A stretch of 64,000 nt of DNA. Source: Drosophila miranda (taxonomy: Eukaryota > Arthropoda > Insecta > Diptera > Drosophilidae). The position numbers and the translations under genes were made by a program. The stretch is from NCBI RefSeq assembly GCF_003369915.1, contig NW_022881603.1, positions 11,205,249 to 11,269,248 of the forward strand, read 5' to 3'. Under the pieces are notes generated by a model. The model was not told the origin of the DNA, made no database searches, and saw nothing but the letters and a program-made list of their open reading frames with translations. Each line of letters starts with the position of its first letter. The stretch's first letter is position 1. Positions 11,009-24,111 of the stretch are shown here, piece by piece.

Positions 11009-12178
11009 TTATTATTTCGAATTCGCATGCATCTGGACTGACGCAGGTTCGGGTGGTATTACAAGAAATGTCACTCGGGCTGGTAAAGGCAGATGCGGGG
11101 AATGAAAAAATAAAAATAAATTTAGTGGAGAAGACGACAGCTCGCGAAGTGCAGTTTAGCTGTCCCGGCAGAAGTCGCTGCTGCAGGCTTAAGGTGAGCG
11201 TAAAGCTGGTCCTTAATGGCGCGGGGTGATTGATGCTAGGGATGGATAGACGGAGGCAGTTAACGGATATATAAAATATGTGATAGGGACTTACGAATTA
11301 CAGTTGAACATTTTGTCGCTATTCGATGTCGCAAGTGAACGTAAGTCACTGCCGTTCAACAAAAAAATGGACAGGGAGTTTGCGACGGACACATTGCCTG
11401 GTGGACTGTGATATCGAATAAATCTGTGATGGAATGTGATATTGGAATAAGTTAGAGTAAGTCATGTAGGTAAATGTTCATTGTAGTTTCGCACCTGTTT
11501 GTTTAAAACAAAGCCGCTTTCGTGTTTTTGAACCTGTTGTCTGTCTGCCGAGAGGTGGTGAGGAGTAGGTGGCCCGGGAGTCGTAAAGACAACCTGTTGT
11601 CATGGCAGATCGGTATGATGGATGACAGGAACAAATCACAAGCAAAGTGAGCTCATGCACCGTGAGGCTTCTCGTTTATCGGCCATCGCTTAGAGCGATG
11701 ACTAGAGTAGATGACAGGCCACACAAAGGTGGTGTTCGTAATTGTAGGATATCCGTAGGGCGACTGTCAAGTGGAGCGCAGAAACTGGAGCGGTTACTGG
11801 TCCCGGCTAGTCACGTGTCCCCCTCTTAATGAATCTGGTAAGAAGAAGAAGAACTGTTAGGAATTTTTTTTGTTAGGTTTTGTGTTGTGTTGAATGTGTT
11901 TGAAGTTTGAGTGTCTTAGGTGTCGATCGAATATACATGTATGTTATTATTTATTTATTCAAATATTTAATTGCATATATCTCGTTAACGGCGCTAGTTG
12001 GCGCAATATTTATATCGGTATTTGTTTATTTATTTATCGGAGTATTTATTGGTCAGAAGCGTGGTGTTATTTATTCTTACTAGTTATTTCTTTGGGTATT
12101 TATTTCTTTATTTATATATATTATCTTAGTTTAGGAGTTTCCCTTTTTTTTTTGTAATATTGGTGTTGCTCGGTGCAG
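11009..12178 (+). other. Long 5' leader of family A
   Basis: About 1.17 kb of non-coding sequence separates the primer-binding site from gag. It is AT-rich near its end, has only short chance frames, and ends in a pyrimidine tract and GGTGCAG directly before the gag ATG, which resembles a 3' splice site. A possible donor (CTGGTAAGAAG) is near 11833. Splicing in the leader is only a suggestion. Confidence 0.55.
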
Positions 12179-13738
12179 ATGCCACAAGAAGGGGGTAGTC
12201 GACAGTATCATACGCGATCACGCGTAAACAAAACAGTGGACCAGATAGGAGAAGTGTCAGGGGCGATGTTTGATCAAGATCGGGAGGAACTTGGAGCTGT
12301 GGGTGGGTTGCCAAGAACACCGGTCCAGGCCAGGTCAGAATGGCCAATGTCCGATCCTACACCCACGCTTGCTTCCGAACTGGCATCAGCAGTCAACGTA
12401 TCGTTGGCTCAGGCTCATGCGACACACAGGGCAGCGAACACTGACTCGATTAGTCGGGTGTTGCAGGAGGAGTTGCGTAAGGGGTTTATCGAGATGATGC
12501 ACCAACTCAACGAGGTACTCCAGCCGGTTAGACAGCTGCAGCAGCAGAAGGAACCGCAGCGGGAGGAGGTTCACCACGAGCAGGAGTATCGAGGAGCAAT
12601 CCCGAAAAGGAAGCCGTCTAGCACGACTGATGCGCCGATTCCGCCACCAAAACCATTTTTGGCTCGCTCGGGCCGAGGTGGTATTGGTCCGGAACCGTCT
12701 TCAGGAGTAGGACCGACCGCATCCAGTGAGCAGCATCAACGGGGTGGGCATCAAGCGCGAAATTGGCGAAACCCGATAGCACTCAGACACTCGGGTCAGG
12801 GTCGTGGCGAGGGTAGGAGAGCTGGTGGTATTCCTCGAGAAGATCCGCATCCAAATCCCCCGGGTTATAGACCTTGGCCACGGTGGGGCCGAGTCGAAAA
12901 ATGGGACGTGACGTTCGACGGAGACAGCAACAAAATGACAGTCGAGGATTTTGTGTTCCGAATTGAATTCCTACAAGCCCAATGCCGCTGTCCGTGGGAT
13001 GAAGTTCTAAAGGGATTTCATCACCTGGTTACAGGAAACGCGCGGGAATGGTACTGGCAGTACATCCGTGATCATGGCGGTGGTGTTTGGCACGAACTAA
13101 GGGGCGACTTAATTGCTCGTTTCCGAGGCACGGCGTCCGAGTTCGACCGCATGAGAGAACTGCGAGAAAGAATGCAGCGGTCAAACGAGAGTGTGGAAGA
13201 CTTTTTCCATGTCATGAGAAAGCTCGCGTCGAGGTTGGAGATGCCACCACCTGAAAAGGAGATGGTAAAAATCGTCAAAAAGGCACTCACAGATGAGATA
13301 GCGAGTTTCGTCTACGGCTTACGGGTTTATTCCTTAGACCAACTGCGGGATGAGTGCGTGGAAATAGAGGCACATCTGAAGAGGAAGGCTCGATCTTCGT
13401 GGCGAGGAGCACCCAAAGCCACAAACTATGGTCGCGGGCCGAATGCGAACGTCAGCGAGGTCGCGCAGGATCGGTCGATTGGCGATGAAGAGGCAGAGGT
13501 CATTGAGGAAGCGCAAGTGACACAGCGTGTTCCACAGAAGTTGATTTGCTGGAACTGCGGGCAGACCGATCATGGCTTTAGGGACTGTATGGCATCGGAG
13601 AGGCGAATTTTCTGCTACCGGTGTGGAAAGCCCGATGCATATTGTCCAACCTGTCCGAATTGCGCGGGAAACGTGAAGAGGGGTGCGATCCAAGCAGGCG
13701 AATCACGCTCACAGAAGGGGCCTGCGCAGAGAAAGTAG
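12179..13738 (+). CDS. Family A Gag (complete)
   Basis: This is a 519-codon intact gag. The N-terminal ~210 residues are rich in Q, G, P and R and look disordered. A capsid-like region follows (about residues 230-410, with WDVTFDGDSNKMTVEDFVF and the W/Y-rich NAREWYWQYI stretch), then the zinc knuckle CWNCGQTDHGFRDC near residue 455 and a second Cys-rich motif. The start ATG is at 12179; an in-frame GTG at 12173 is not needed. It ends in TAG, with pol one frame back. Gag assembles particles and packages RNA. Confidence 0.9.
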   Translation: MPQEGGSRQYHTRSRVNKTVDQIGEVSGAMFDQDREELGAVGGLPRTPVQARSEWPMSDPTPTLASELASAVNVSLAQAHATHRAANTDSISRVLQEELRKGFIEMMHQLNEVLQPVRQLQQQKEPQREEVHHEQEYRGAIPKRKPSSTTDAPIPPPKPFLARSGRGGIGPEPSSGVGPTASSEQHQRGGHQARNWRNPIALRHSGQGRGEGRRAGGIPREDPHPNPPGYRPWPRWGRVEKWDVTFDGDSNKMTVEDFVFRIEFLQAQCRCPWDEVLKGFHHLVTGNAREWYWQYIRDHGGGVWHELRGDLIARFRGTASEFDRMRELRERMQRSNESVEDFFHVMRKLASRLEMPPPEKEMVKIVKKALTDEIASFVYGLRVYSLDQLRDECVEIEAHLKRKARSSWRGAPKATNYGRGPNANVSEVAQDRSIGDEEAEVIEEAQVTQRVPQKLICWNCGQTDHGFRDCMASERRIFCYRCGKPDAYCPTCPNCAGNVKRGAIQAGESRSQKGPAQRK

Positions 13739-15645
13739 AAGAAAATAAAAATGAATTAGATAGACGTAAATTGCATGCTAGGTTAAGGAACTTATCATAT
13801 GAAGAGCGCTTAAGAAATTATTTATAAACCAGAAATAGAATATTTTCTGAACTACGAGTGGATGGTATGCGAGCACTGTCGGTGCGGGTGAGAAAGGCGA
13901 GATCCCGTTTTAAGCAAAGGCGAGCTATGAGGAGGAAGGTAATTGCTTCAGTAAAGCGTTTGTGCAAGAAAGACCCGAGAGTTTTCGCAGAAATCTCTAT
14001 AATGGGCGAGTCCGTGCGAGGCCTGTTGGATTCAGGCGCTACACACAGCATGCTAGGGTGTAATGGTCAGGAATTCCTGGAGAAGCTGGGCGTGGAGGCT
14101 CGTCGATATTCTTCTATAGTGAAGGTAGCGAATGAGGTAGCGCAATCGTTGGTCGAGTAGAATTACCGGTGAAATACAAGGGAGAGGTAAAAAGATTAAC
14201 GTTTTTCGTATGCCCTTTCTTAGAACAGGAAATTTACTTGGGGGTAGACTTTTGGCGGGTATTCTCATTGGCTCCTGAGGTGATGGGAGAAGGTCCAGTA
14301 GGGGCATCTCACAGATTAGTGGAAGAAGTGCTGGCTGATCAAGTCGCTCACTATGTGGAAGGCCCGGAGAAGGAGATAGTGCAGGAAGAATGGGAGTTGT
14401 CAGAGGAGCAAAGGGCAGCATTGGATCAGGTGAAGGCAGAGTTTCTGACTTTCGAAGCCGTAGGCCTGGGGAGGACGTCGAGAGAGACTCACAAAATTCA
14501 GTTGGTGGAGAAGGCCGAGCCTGTGAAGGATCGACATTACCCGATGTCGCCAGCGATGCAGGAAGTGGTGTGTGGTGAGGTGGACAAAATGATGGCTTTG
14601 GGAGTCATCGAGTACAGTGATAGTCCGTGGAGCAGCCGTACCACCGTGGTGCGAAGGCCGGGCAAAAATCGTTTCTGCCTCGATGCCCGAAAGCTCAACA
14701 AAGTAACCATCAAGGACGCTTACCCACTTCCTAGCATCGAGGGGATTTTGTCGCGTCTCGATCAGACGATATATATCTCCAGCGTCGACTTAAAATTCGC
14801 TTTTTGGCAAATCGAGCTGGACGAGCAGAGTCGACCATATACGGCGTTCACGGTGCCGGGACGGCCTCTGTACCAGTTCCGTATGATGCCCTTTGGCCTC
14901 TGCAACGCCGCACAACGCCTATGTAGACTGGTCGATAAGGTGATTCCGGTTGAGATGCGTTCAAACGTCTATGCCTATCTCGACGACTTGCTGATTATAG
15001 CTGAGGACTTCCAAACGCACGTGAAGATTCTGCGACAGGTTGCCGAGCGTCTACGAGAAGCAAATTTAACGATAGGGCTGAGCAAATCTAATTTTTGCTA
15101 TAAAAACATTAAATACCTGGGATTTATAGTGGGAGGAGGAGCGCTGAAGATGGATCCGGATCGTGTGTCGGCCATTTTGCGCATTCCCGAGCCGCGATCT
15201 GTTCGAGAATTGCGTAGTTTCCTGGGAACTGCGGGCTGGTACCGGCGCTTTATGAAAAACTATGCTGAGATGGACGGTCCGCTCACAGACGCCCTGAAAA
15301 AGTCGGGAAATGGAAAGTTTAAATTGACGGAGGGGGCAAAACGAGCCATGGGGGAGCTAAAAGCTGCACTCACCTCGGCACCAGTCCTGGTACACGCGGA
15401 TTTCAAGCGGCACTTCTACGTACAGTGCGACGCCTCACATTATGGAGTAGGAGCCGTACTCTTCCAAAGGGATGACGAGCAGAACGAGAGGCCCATAGCG
15501 TTTTTCTCTGCCAAACTGAATTGCCACCAAAAAACTACTCGGTGACAGAGAAAGAGTGTCTGGCAGCCCTCATGGCGATCCTTAAGTTCCGTCCGTACGT
15601 AGAGCTTATGCCGTTTACAGTCATAACTGACCACGCCAGTCTCAT
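13621..15645 (+). pseudogene. Family A Pol (PR-RT-RNase H), copy 2, inactivated
   Basis: The domains match copy 1. A TAA at 13825 replaces the AGA of copy 1. An indel near 14139 shifts the frame just after protease (LLDSGATHSMLG). A long frame at 14169-15545 carries RT (YLDDLL) and RNase H, and a further shift near 15525 comes before the sequence that copy 1 has deleted. At the end the + strand RNase H runs into the inverted segment. Confidence 0.88.
13666..13672 (+). promoter_or_regulatory. Candidate -1 frameshift site, G GGA AAC (copy 2)
   Basis: The heptamer and phase are the same as at 254-260, inside the gag-pol overlap. Here the downstream pol frame is broken by a stop at 13825. Confidence 0.7.
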
Positions 15646-16643
15646 GGTGTTACGCCTGTCGCCTCGTGAACCGAGTTCCTAATAGCCAGTTCTATCTCCG
15701 GCAGATGCACATCCCAGTCCCGGTGATCGTCTTCCAGATACGCCCGAATCGCGCTGAGTACTGTGCGATTCACGCGTTCGGCTGCGTTACTCTGCGGAGA
15801 ATACACTGGCGTCCTCATATGAGTGACTCCGAATGCATCGGTCATCTCCTTAAAAGTTTTCGAGACGAACTGAGCCCCATTGTCCGAGTGAATCATCTCC
15901 GGCACTCCAAACTTGTAAAACACCTCGTGAACGAGGAATCTTACAACTTCCTTTGCTGTGGCCTTGGTCATGGTCTTTAGGAATGTGAACTTAGAGAACT
16001 GGTCAACTACAATAAATATCCACGCCTGACCGTTCTTTGACCGCGGATATTTGCCCAAAAAATCAATATAAAGTTTTTGGAACGGGCGCTCAGTGACCAC
16101 TTCTTGCCCCATCCCGACCTGCATCCGATAATTCGGCGCTTTCGACTCCTTGCACACGGTGCACCGTCGGATATAATCCCGCACCTCTATCGCCATGTTC
16201 GGCCAGTAAAACTGCCTACGCAATAAGTGCAAGGTTTTCGCGATTCCTCCGTGCGCTGTCTTCTCTTCCGAATGTGCTTTGTCTATCAACGCGGCCGTCA
16301 GCGAACTCGGAACCCACAATTTCCAGACGGCGCCCTCCAGTTGATCATCCAATCGTTCAAAGCGCATGCGCTTGAATATCATGCCGTCAACAATCTGGAG
16401 ATCAGGTAAGCGGTCTTGGTTCTCTGTTATTTCCTTCCTTAACTCCTGATATTCTCCAGATTCAAACTCCACCGTTTCAAAACCCAGGATACTACTCGGA
16501 TCCACTTCCAGCTCTTCAATACTGCGTGACAATGTATCTGCCACTACATTGTCCGCTCCTTTCCGGTGTTCTATGCCGAAATCGAAGGCCTGCAGTTGAA
16601 GGGACCAACGAGCTAAGCGACCATCCAGGTTCTTCATGGTCAT
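15646..16643 (-). mobile_element. Inverted ~1-kb pol segment, copy 2
   Basis: This block corresponds to 2157-3154, encodes the RNase H end plus integrase HHCC and DDE core on the - strand, and has the same two breakpoints. Because both tandem copies share it, the inversion came before the tandem duplication. Confidence 0.9.
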
Positions 16644-16999
16644 GCTACAAGCTGGCAAAGCGACTGCGGTCAATCGGCGAGCATGACATATCGCTGCTGG
16701 AGGGTCAGGACAAGCGACAACTCATCCAAGAGAGGATTCGCGCTAGTTTACATCAGGCATACGAGCGTAGTAGGGTAAGATACAACCAGCGAGCTCGGGT
16801 GTTTTACGCGAGGCCGGGACAAGAGGTATTCCGCCGAAATTTTGTCCTTAGTGACTTCGAAAAAGGCTTTAATGCCAAGTTCGCGCGCAAATTCATCCGA
16901 TGCCGGGTAGTGAAGCCAGTAGGAGAGAACGCGTATGCTCTGGAGGACCTTAACGGCCGTCCCATAGGAGTGTACCACGCCAAAGACCTGAGAATGTAG
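16644..16999 (+). pseudogene. Family A integrase C-terminal domain (copy 2)
   Basis: This is the counterpart of 3155-3510. The frame is identical, runs to YHAKDLRM and TAG, and is followed directly by the LTR. No env frame is present. Confidence 0.82.
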
Positions 17000-17004
17000 T
17001 GAGG

Positions 17005-18649
17005 TGTGGGTGTGGCCTACGTTTGGCGCGGCAGAAGAATGCAGGGCACGCCGGCGTGTGCTCAATAGTGTTCCGGAATCCGGTGGGCATGCCCACGCGT
17101 ATGTTGTCCCTCCTGGGACTGACGACATACTCGTGGTGGTGTTCCAGTCCCACCTGAACGATAGGTGGCCAGGGCTGAGGGCGACGCGCCATCTAGCGGA
17201 AGTCCAGGGAGGCTCGATGGTGTATGGGGACATCGGGGGGAGCTGGAGCCGTCACTGGGGAAATTGGAAATTTTGTGCTTAAAACAGAAAGTTTGAAGTG
17301 AGTACAGAAAAGGCGGGCGATAAAATAGGTTCTAATGCAGAAAATTTTACAAACAGCCGGCAAGGAATATAGCCACCAGAACCGGGCCAGAAGGTTTCCT
17401 GGAGAGGGACACTGGAGTTCGAGAAAGTCGACTGCAGAGAAGAAGACTGCCCAACGGAACCTGAGTGAGTTCGTTCCAGTTGCGCGTGTGTGAGCCAAGT
17501 AGCGCGGGACGTGTGAAGGGGGAGGGTGAAAGAGAACGATTTAGCTGCCAGGGCGATTCTAGCCACACCGCACGATCGTTGCATCGCCTTCCAGTGCGTG
17601 CCACACGTTTGGTCTCATTCACCAAGTAACAACCCCGAAACCCTATTCACACACACACACACGCGCACACGTATACACGGACCTATATAAATTTAGGGCT
17701 GACCGGCCACGGCCAGCGATCGCCCACGTCGTTTGAACTTAAAGAAAAAAAACATAATCCGCACTCCAAACACCGTTCCACATTAAATGTTATTTTGTTC
17801 CGTGTGTTGTCCTTTATTTGGTAATTAGTATTAGCTTAAACCGTTTAACAAAAAATCTTGGCCACTGAAAAAAAAATATGTAAAAACACCAACACCTTTC
17901 ACGAACCTAAATCTGCGATCAGCTGTTCAGTGCCAGAAGATTAACCCTTAGTGGGTGACGCGGGGGTCCCATCAGTCCACCGTATTTGGTCGAGCGATTT
18001 GTGGAAAAATATTGTTTATTGTTTATGTCCCGGGGACCCTTAACAAGAGCTCTTGGTAGGTTAAGTCTCCGTAGGGGCCCGAGTTAAATTAACTCCCGTA
18101 AAACTGGATCCACTCATCTACACATATTCCATTACGTATGGGTGAGGGTATCTCTGTTGGTTGAACGAAATTTCAGCAGTTATTTCCTTGTTTGCCTTTG
18201 TGTCGAACGTTTTGGTGTTTCTTAGTGGTTAGTGATAATTTTGAGTATAGCTATTTATTAATGAGAAAGATGAAATTGTCAATTTACGATTATTAAAGCT
18301 TGGATATATATTGAAGCATGATGCATTAAATTTAAAATAGAGGGAGGACGCGTGGCGTAAGCCATGGATTAGGCCAGCCGTTACCGTTCCAGCAGAGGGT
18401 GGCCAAAATGAACGTTGTGTTTGGTCACAGGTAGGGCGGGCGCGCGAAGTGATAACACCCAAGCTTCACCCACTTGATAGCCGTCTGTTTATGATTTTCT
18501 TTGTTGTTGTTAGGTTGTTGTTAGTTTTGATGTCCCGAGAAGTAGTATGTTTCCTTTTTTGTCTACATTTGGCGGGCAAGGGGAACTACCCAGCCCTGGG
18601 GTCGACAGCTAGCCGGCATTGCCCTCTGGGAAACAAGCCAAGTGTAACA
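17005..18649 (+). mobile_element. 3' LTR of family A (copy 2)
   Basis: It is the counterpart of 3516-5160 with only a handful of substitutions and no length change. Against the truncated 5' LTR at 9847-10996 the differences are also few (for example GTGATGGGGG against GTGAAGGGGG), so the insertion looks recent. Confidence 0.82.
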
Positions 18650-19391
18650 CTTTGGCACTTTCGTCAGCGGGGATAGTTGGTTTCGTTATCCCTAGCAGGG
18701 TCACACCCTTCAATGAGCGCCACCTTTTGAGTTCGCTCCCTTTTCATATTCAGGGTCCCGCTCTTCTTCTCGCTCTCGTCCCACCCAACTACCGTTTTCT
18801 ATTCACTCATGACTCTTTTCAAATTTTCATTTTATATCCATTATATTTTCTTATTTATCTTCTTGAACATTATTAATTAATAATCTAGGTTTATAAAAAG
18901 GAAACAAATACTAACAAAAAAATACTAACAAAAAAAACACAAACGTGTCTCCAGTCGGTGTTCCGCTGGATTCCTTGGTGCCGGTGCTCCGCTGACGGTT
19001 CTCGCACCAGGTTTTCGGCCTGGCCAGTACCGGGCTGCTGCTGCCGATGTCCGCCGCTTCCGCTGATGTTGATGCCTGCCGCTGATGTCTTGGTGGGATC
19101 GTCATCTCCACGATCACCAATTTTGCGGCCTCCACTATTCTCCACCGGAAAACCTCCCTTTTTTTCTTCCTCGCCCCGTTTCCTTTTCTCCCACGCAACT
19201 CTGCCACTGCTTCCTAGGTTCCACTATAGATGCCGCTGTCTCTTTCTTCTCCAGCCCTGATACCTATCGGCTCTCTCCAAAACCGCCCATAACACCACAC
19301 TACCGTTTCCAGGATTACTCCGCCGAAACGGGAGTGCCAAGCAGGCGGGCTTTTTCAATTAAGGGGCCCCAAACGTAGGCCATCGCCCACA
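18643..19391 (-). mobile_element. 3' LTR of family B (copy 2), - strand
   Basis: It is the counterpart of 5154-5902 and lies tail to tail with LTR-A. A ~95-bp part of it (18946-19040) recurs at 24112-24212 at the other end of element B, supporting its identity as an LTR. Confidence 0.65.
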
Positions 19392-19436
19392 CCCTGAGAT
19401 TGAGAGTCTCTGGCTCCATCGACTGAGATGCCTGGG

Positions 19437-22400
19437 CTACTGCTTCAGATCCTTTGCGTGAAACACCCCAATACGTGAGCCTTGCAACGTCTCCAGCTCG
19501 TACAGACTGTTGCCCATACTCCGGATCACTCGGCACTTGACGTATTTTGGGCTGAACTTCGCGTTGATGTTGTCTTTAAATTTGCTCAACACGAAATTCC
19601 GCTTGTATATCTCCTGACCCGGTGAGTACCTAATTTTTCGAGCTTTTCGATTATACCTGTTCTTCGCTCTGTTGTAGGCTTCATGAGAGTTTCCTCGGAC
19701 CTCATTTCGGACTATTTCCATCTTGTCACTCCTCGCCAAGGGGGACATTTGTGCATCATTTACGGCGCCCAGTCTGCGTGCCAATTTATAATCTCGGTCG
19801 CGAGTAAACATGTGCTGCCCAAACAACACAAAGTATGGCGACGTCCCGATACCCGTGTGTATAACGCTCCTAGCCACAAACTGGATCTCCGTCAGCTTCT
19901 CGTCCCAGCGCGTGTGATCCTCACTAGCGTATGTCCTTATTGCTGCCAGTACAGTCTGGTTCACTCGTTCGGCCGCGTTCGCCTGCGGTGCATAGTTCCC
20001 CGACTTCAGGTGCGTTATGCTTCTCCTATCCAGGAATTGAGAGAATTTAGCTGCTTTCCATTATCGGTATGCACTATTTCAGGCACGCCAAACTGCGCGA
20101 GACCTCGGCGTGCAAGAATCGGATCACGGCCGAAGACGTCGCCTTAGGCAAAGCCATCAACCAGACATATCTGGACATGTGATCGAGGACTATTAGTATG
20201 ACTACATTGCCACTTCGAGTCCTCGGATATGGACCCAGGAAATCCAGGTACAGTTTTTGAATCGTCCTCTCGGTTCTGGTTTCGGCCCCCATGAGTGGAC
20301 GGTGAACCTGTGTTGAATGGTTTGTTTCTTTGCAGGTGTCACAATCAGCCAAATATGCCTTCACCTGCACGGTCATCCGGGGCCAATAATAGAACTGTCC
20401 CAGCCGTCCCAGTGTCCTCGCGATTCCTCCATGCATTGCCACATCGCTGTCGTGAGCCTGTTGGATCAGTGTGCTCGTCAGGGCTTCCAGGATCCATAGC
20501 TTCCACGAAAACTCCTCTAATTCCGGCCGGCCAAATTGTGTGCGCTTAAACAGCAGTCCTTCCTCCACCTTCAGGTCTGGGAACTCATCCTCATCGCTCT
20601 GGACCGACTCGATTTTTCTTCGGTATTCTTCATCCTCGAAGGCTGTGGTGTCGAACTCCAGGAAGTCGATAGCGTCAACGTCAAAGGGACGTGACAGCAT
20701 ATCGCGACGATATTTTCCTTTCCTTTGCGATGCTCGATTTCGAAGTCATAAGCCTGGAGAGCAAACGCTGGTAAGTGCTTTTTTGAGCTCCTCGAACGAT
20801 TTTCCTGCCTCCTCCGTCAGCTTAAATTGCCCTTTTCCTTTCAGACAGTCTGTCAGAGGAGCCGAGAGTGCCGAGAAATTTCGCCGATACCAGCCAGCTG
20901 TCCCCAAAAATCTCCGGATTTGTCTCACGTTCCTTGGCATTGGTATTTGGGTGATCGCCTGTACTTTCTCCGGATCTGTCCTAAGTGCGCCGTCGCCTAC
21001 GATGTAACCTAAATACTTTAAATATTTATAGCCGAATTTCGATTTTTTTCTTCCAATTGTCAAGTTTGCCTCCTTGAGACACTTGGCCACTTCCTCTAAC
21101 AGGTGTATATGCTCCGCAAACCTCCGGGAAATAACTAGTAGATCGTCTAAGTATACAAAGACATGGCTTCAGAGTCGTTGTGGAAGTACTCGATCCATCA
21201 ACCGACACAGCCGTTGGGCTGCATTGCACAACCCGAAGGGCATCGATTTAAATTGATAGAGTGGTCTGCCCGGCACCGTGAATGCTGTGTACGGCCGACT
21301 TTCAGGCTCCAGCTCTATCTGCCAAAATGCGTGCTTTAAATCGATGCTGCTGATGTACACCGTATCCTCTACGCGGCTCAGAATTGACTCGATGCTCTGC
21401 AGCGGGTAAGCATCCTTTACGGGTAATTTGTTTAGTTTCCGCGCATCCAGACACAATCGGTTTTTTCCCGGCTTCCGTACCAGCGTCACGCGGTTGCTCC
21501 ACGGGCTCTCGCTGGTTTCGATGACTCCGAGACGCAACATTTCGTCCACCTCGGCAAACAACAGCTCTTGCACCGCGGGAGATATCGGGTAGAATCGCTC
21601 CTTTACGGGTACGGCTCCCTCGATTAATTGAATTTCGTGCCTTTCGAGCGTCGTTCTTCCCAAACCATGTGTGTCGAATGCCCTGAAGTTGTTCTTCACC
21701 TGGTCCAGACGTGTCTGCTGCGTGTGCGTCAACTCGTGCGGTTCCGTTGGTCTACTCCTAGTCAGCACCTCAGCATCAATTTCGGCTAATTCCTTGTGTC
21801 GTTCTAAGTCTACTATATGCGGAGCCAGACCAAACTTCCGCCAGAAATCGACCCCTAGGTACAGCGGTTGTTTCAGCGAGGGACACAGGAACAACTCCAT
21901 AGTCTGCTTCTGGCCTCCATACGTCATTACCGTCGACACATGTCCCAGTATTTTATGAGGAGTGCCGCCCGCTGTTTGTACTGAGAATTTCTTTATGTCT
22001 TGAAGTTTCAGCTCCAATTCTCCTATCAGTTCCAGGCCGCCTTTCCCCAGAATGCTCACCGATGCCCCTGTATCCAGTAGTCCCATCAGCGTCCTCGGGC
22101 CCAATTTCACTCGTGCGAATGGCCTGTCATCCTGACGAATTGCCGAGTGGACTGCAGCACACACCTGGAGCCGCCTCCTCTTGCGCCCCTGAAACCTGTC
22201 CCGAGCCCGCTGTGCTCTGACTGCTCCCGTTCGGATACTCTCATCGACTTCGTCCCCCATTATCCGATTCCTGGCCTGTTCGTACTGCCGCTGTCTTTCC
22301 TTTATCGGCTTGCGCTCGGACCATCTAGCTTCGGGTAATACCGCTTGGTTAACCTTATATATGGTAGTGTAAATATTCTTATTGCTACTTCTTTCCTTAG

Positions 22401-22508
22401 GGGTATCTAATTTAACGTTGGGGGCCTATCTATTGGCTGCTTCGCGGCGACGTGGAACTCGACTCCTCCAATTGTGTCGTGCTCCTTTTCGCGTTTCCCG
22501 GCCGACCT
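19437..22508 (-). pseudogene. Family B Pol, copy 2, frameshifted and deleted
   Basis: Frames read leftward. 22260-21169 holds protease and RT fingers/palm, 21090-20746 the RT thumb, 20700-20074 the integrase zinc finger and first catalytic aspartate, and 19964-19437 the integrase end. About 311 bp of RNase H present in copy 1 is gone at about 20767. A one-base deletion near 22424 also breaks the link between the frameshift site and protease. It is non-functional. Confidence 0.86.
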
Positions 22509-23814
22509 TTAGGGCATTTAGGGAGGATGACCCCGGCCAGCCCGCACTTGTAGCAGAACAGGTTACGCACGGCCGACTCACACTCAAAATAGGTGTGACC
22601 CGGCTGAGCGCAATGCCAGCACTTCAGCTGGGTGCGGTCGCCTCCGGATTCCCTTGTCCTATGGACAGCATCCAATGCCTCGGTCTGTTCCTCCGGGTCG
22701 TGAGTGTTCGCATCCAATTCATGTACTTTGTGATCTTCCCTGCGCCTACTACCCCCATGGTCTGGACCGCTCCTTGTCCATCGCGTCGCCAGCAGTTTCT
22801 CGGCGTCCGCACACTCTTCTCGCAGCTTCTGTAGATTTGGTATCTGCATTGGATAAATCACCCTCGAAATTGCATCCCTAATATTGATCTTTATGATCTT
22901 TATTAGATCATAATCCGAGAACGGATTCAGCAATCTCGACCTTAACACCAACATCTCCTGGATGTACTGGTCCGCCGACTCCCCGTGGCGTTGTCGGCGT
23001 TCCCTGAGCTCTTGCTCTCGCTCGAACTCTGTCCGACGAACTTGAAACTGCTGCTGGAGACCATATCTCAGATTCGGCCAGTCCGGCATTCCTACCGTCC
23101 GAACATGCATCCAGTACCAATCCCTTGCGTGGCCACTGACCAATGTGTGAAAGGCTTTCAACACCTCCGCCCACGGTACCTGATACGACGTCTGTAGATG
23201 CTCCACCCGGAATATGAATTCCGCCACAGGCATCCCCTTTGCACTTGCTCCTGCCTAGCCTCTCCGAAACTCGGTCGATTCCTGTTAGGGTTTGCTCCTG
23301 CGCCCATCCCGTTGAACAGCCACTCCTCCACGGGTCTCTGATCGGCTTGGGCCCTCTGATCGGCCTCCAATGTTCGGTTGTTCACGAACAAGTGCGTTGG
23401 ATGTGCTTGCTGGTTCGCGGGTGCTTCCTGTTGACCTCCTCCCAGACTGGTTGCATTTGATCCCCGATTCCTTCCATTCGCATCACTCGCCGTTCGCTCC
23501 GCTTTTAACGAACCCACCACAGCGTTGATCTCTCGCATGAACTCTAGCATGTCCGCTTGCATTGACGATCTCAGCGCTTCCATTTGCTGCCCGAGCGACG
23601 CTCGGTAAGTCTCCTGTGCTTGGGCTAAGGCTGCGTTCACGGCTGAGCTTAACTCGGACGGTAACACCAGGTCCTTACGGGTTCGCTGTTGACCTCCTAC
23701 CGCTCCGACCTCTGGGTCCTCCTGGTACAACCCCGCATGTACGTTTTCCGCCACTTGCGACGACCCTTCCGGCCTACTGCCGGCTTTACCGTCCTGGAAC
23801 CGAGTCGTCGGCAT
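22430..23814 (-). pseudogene. Family B Gag (full extent, one frameshift)
   Basis: The N-terminal part (23814 to about 23240) is low-complexity Q, A, E and R-rich sequence starting MPTTRFQDGKAG, like family A's start MPQEGG. The capsid-like part and zinc knuckle CWHCAQPGHTYFEC follow in a second frame, joined through a frameshift near 23240. It ends beside the G GGA AAC heptamer at 22493-22499. Confidence 0.82.
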
Positions 23815-24111
23815 GTTGTACGGCTGGTACCTGCGCTGTGTCTCTGGGCTTTGTCTTTCCCGAGCCTTTAAAAATCTCCGGGTCACTCATCAACCAATTT
23901 TCCTAACGTACTCCTTTCCATCGTCTATTCCCTATTTACTTAACTATCTTGGTAATACATTAATTGGATTGTTTATTATCTGACTACCCTACTCCACTAA
24001 ACACCTAGTTCCTGGCTACGTAATCCTCAAAACCTTCAATCGTAACAAGAAAACAAATAAATAAATAGTGCAATAAATAAATAAGCCAGGGGGGGGGGGG
24101 TTGGTGTTGGT
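23815..24111 (-). other. Family B leader region with poly-G tract
   Basis: This is non-coding sequence upstream of B gag. It has AATAAATAAATA stretches and a G run at about 24091-24101 beside a GTTGGTGTTGGTGTTGG repeat. I find no clear primer-binding site. The G run is a likely spot for length error. Confidence 0.5.

Larger units (their letters stand above)
9847..23023. repeat. Tandem composite, copy 2 (complete unit, ~13.2 kb)
   Basis: The unit begins inside LTR-A, at the position equivalent to 4011 and 17500, and ends inside B gag at 23023, equivalent to 9846. The 9846/9847 join is therefore the head-to-tail junction of a tandem duplication whose ends are internal to two transposons. Past 23023 the B gag continues normally, so copy 2 is the last copy on this side. 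Copy 2 lacks about 311 bp of B pol near 20767 that copy 1 keeps at about 7271-7580. Confidence 0.88.
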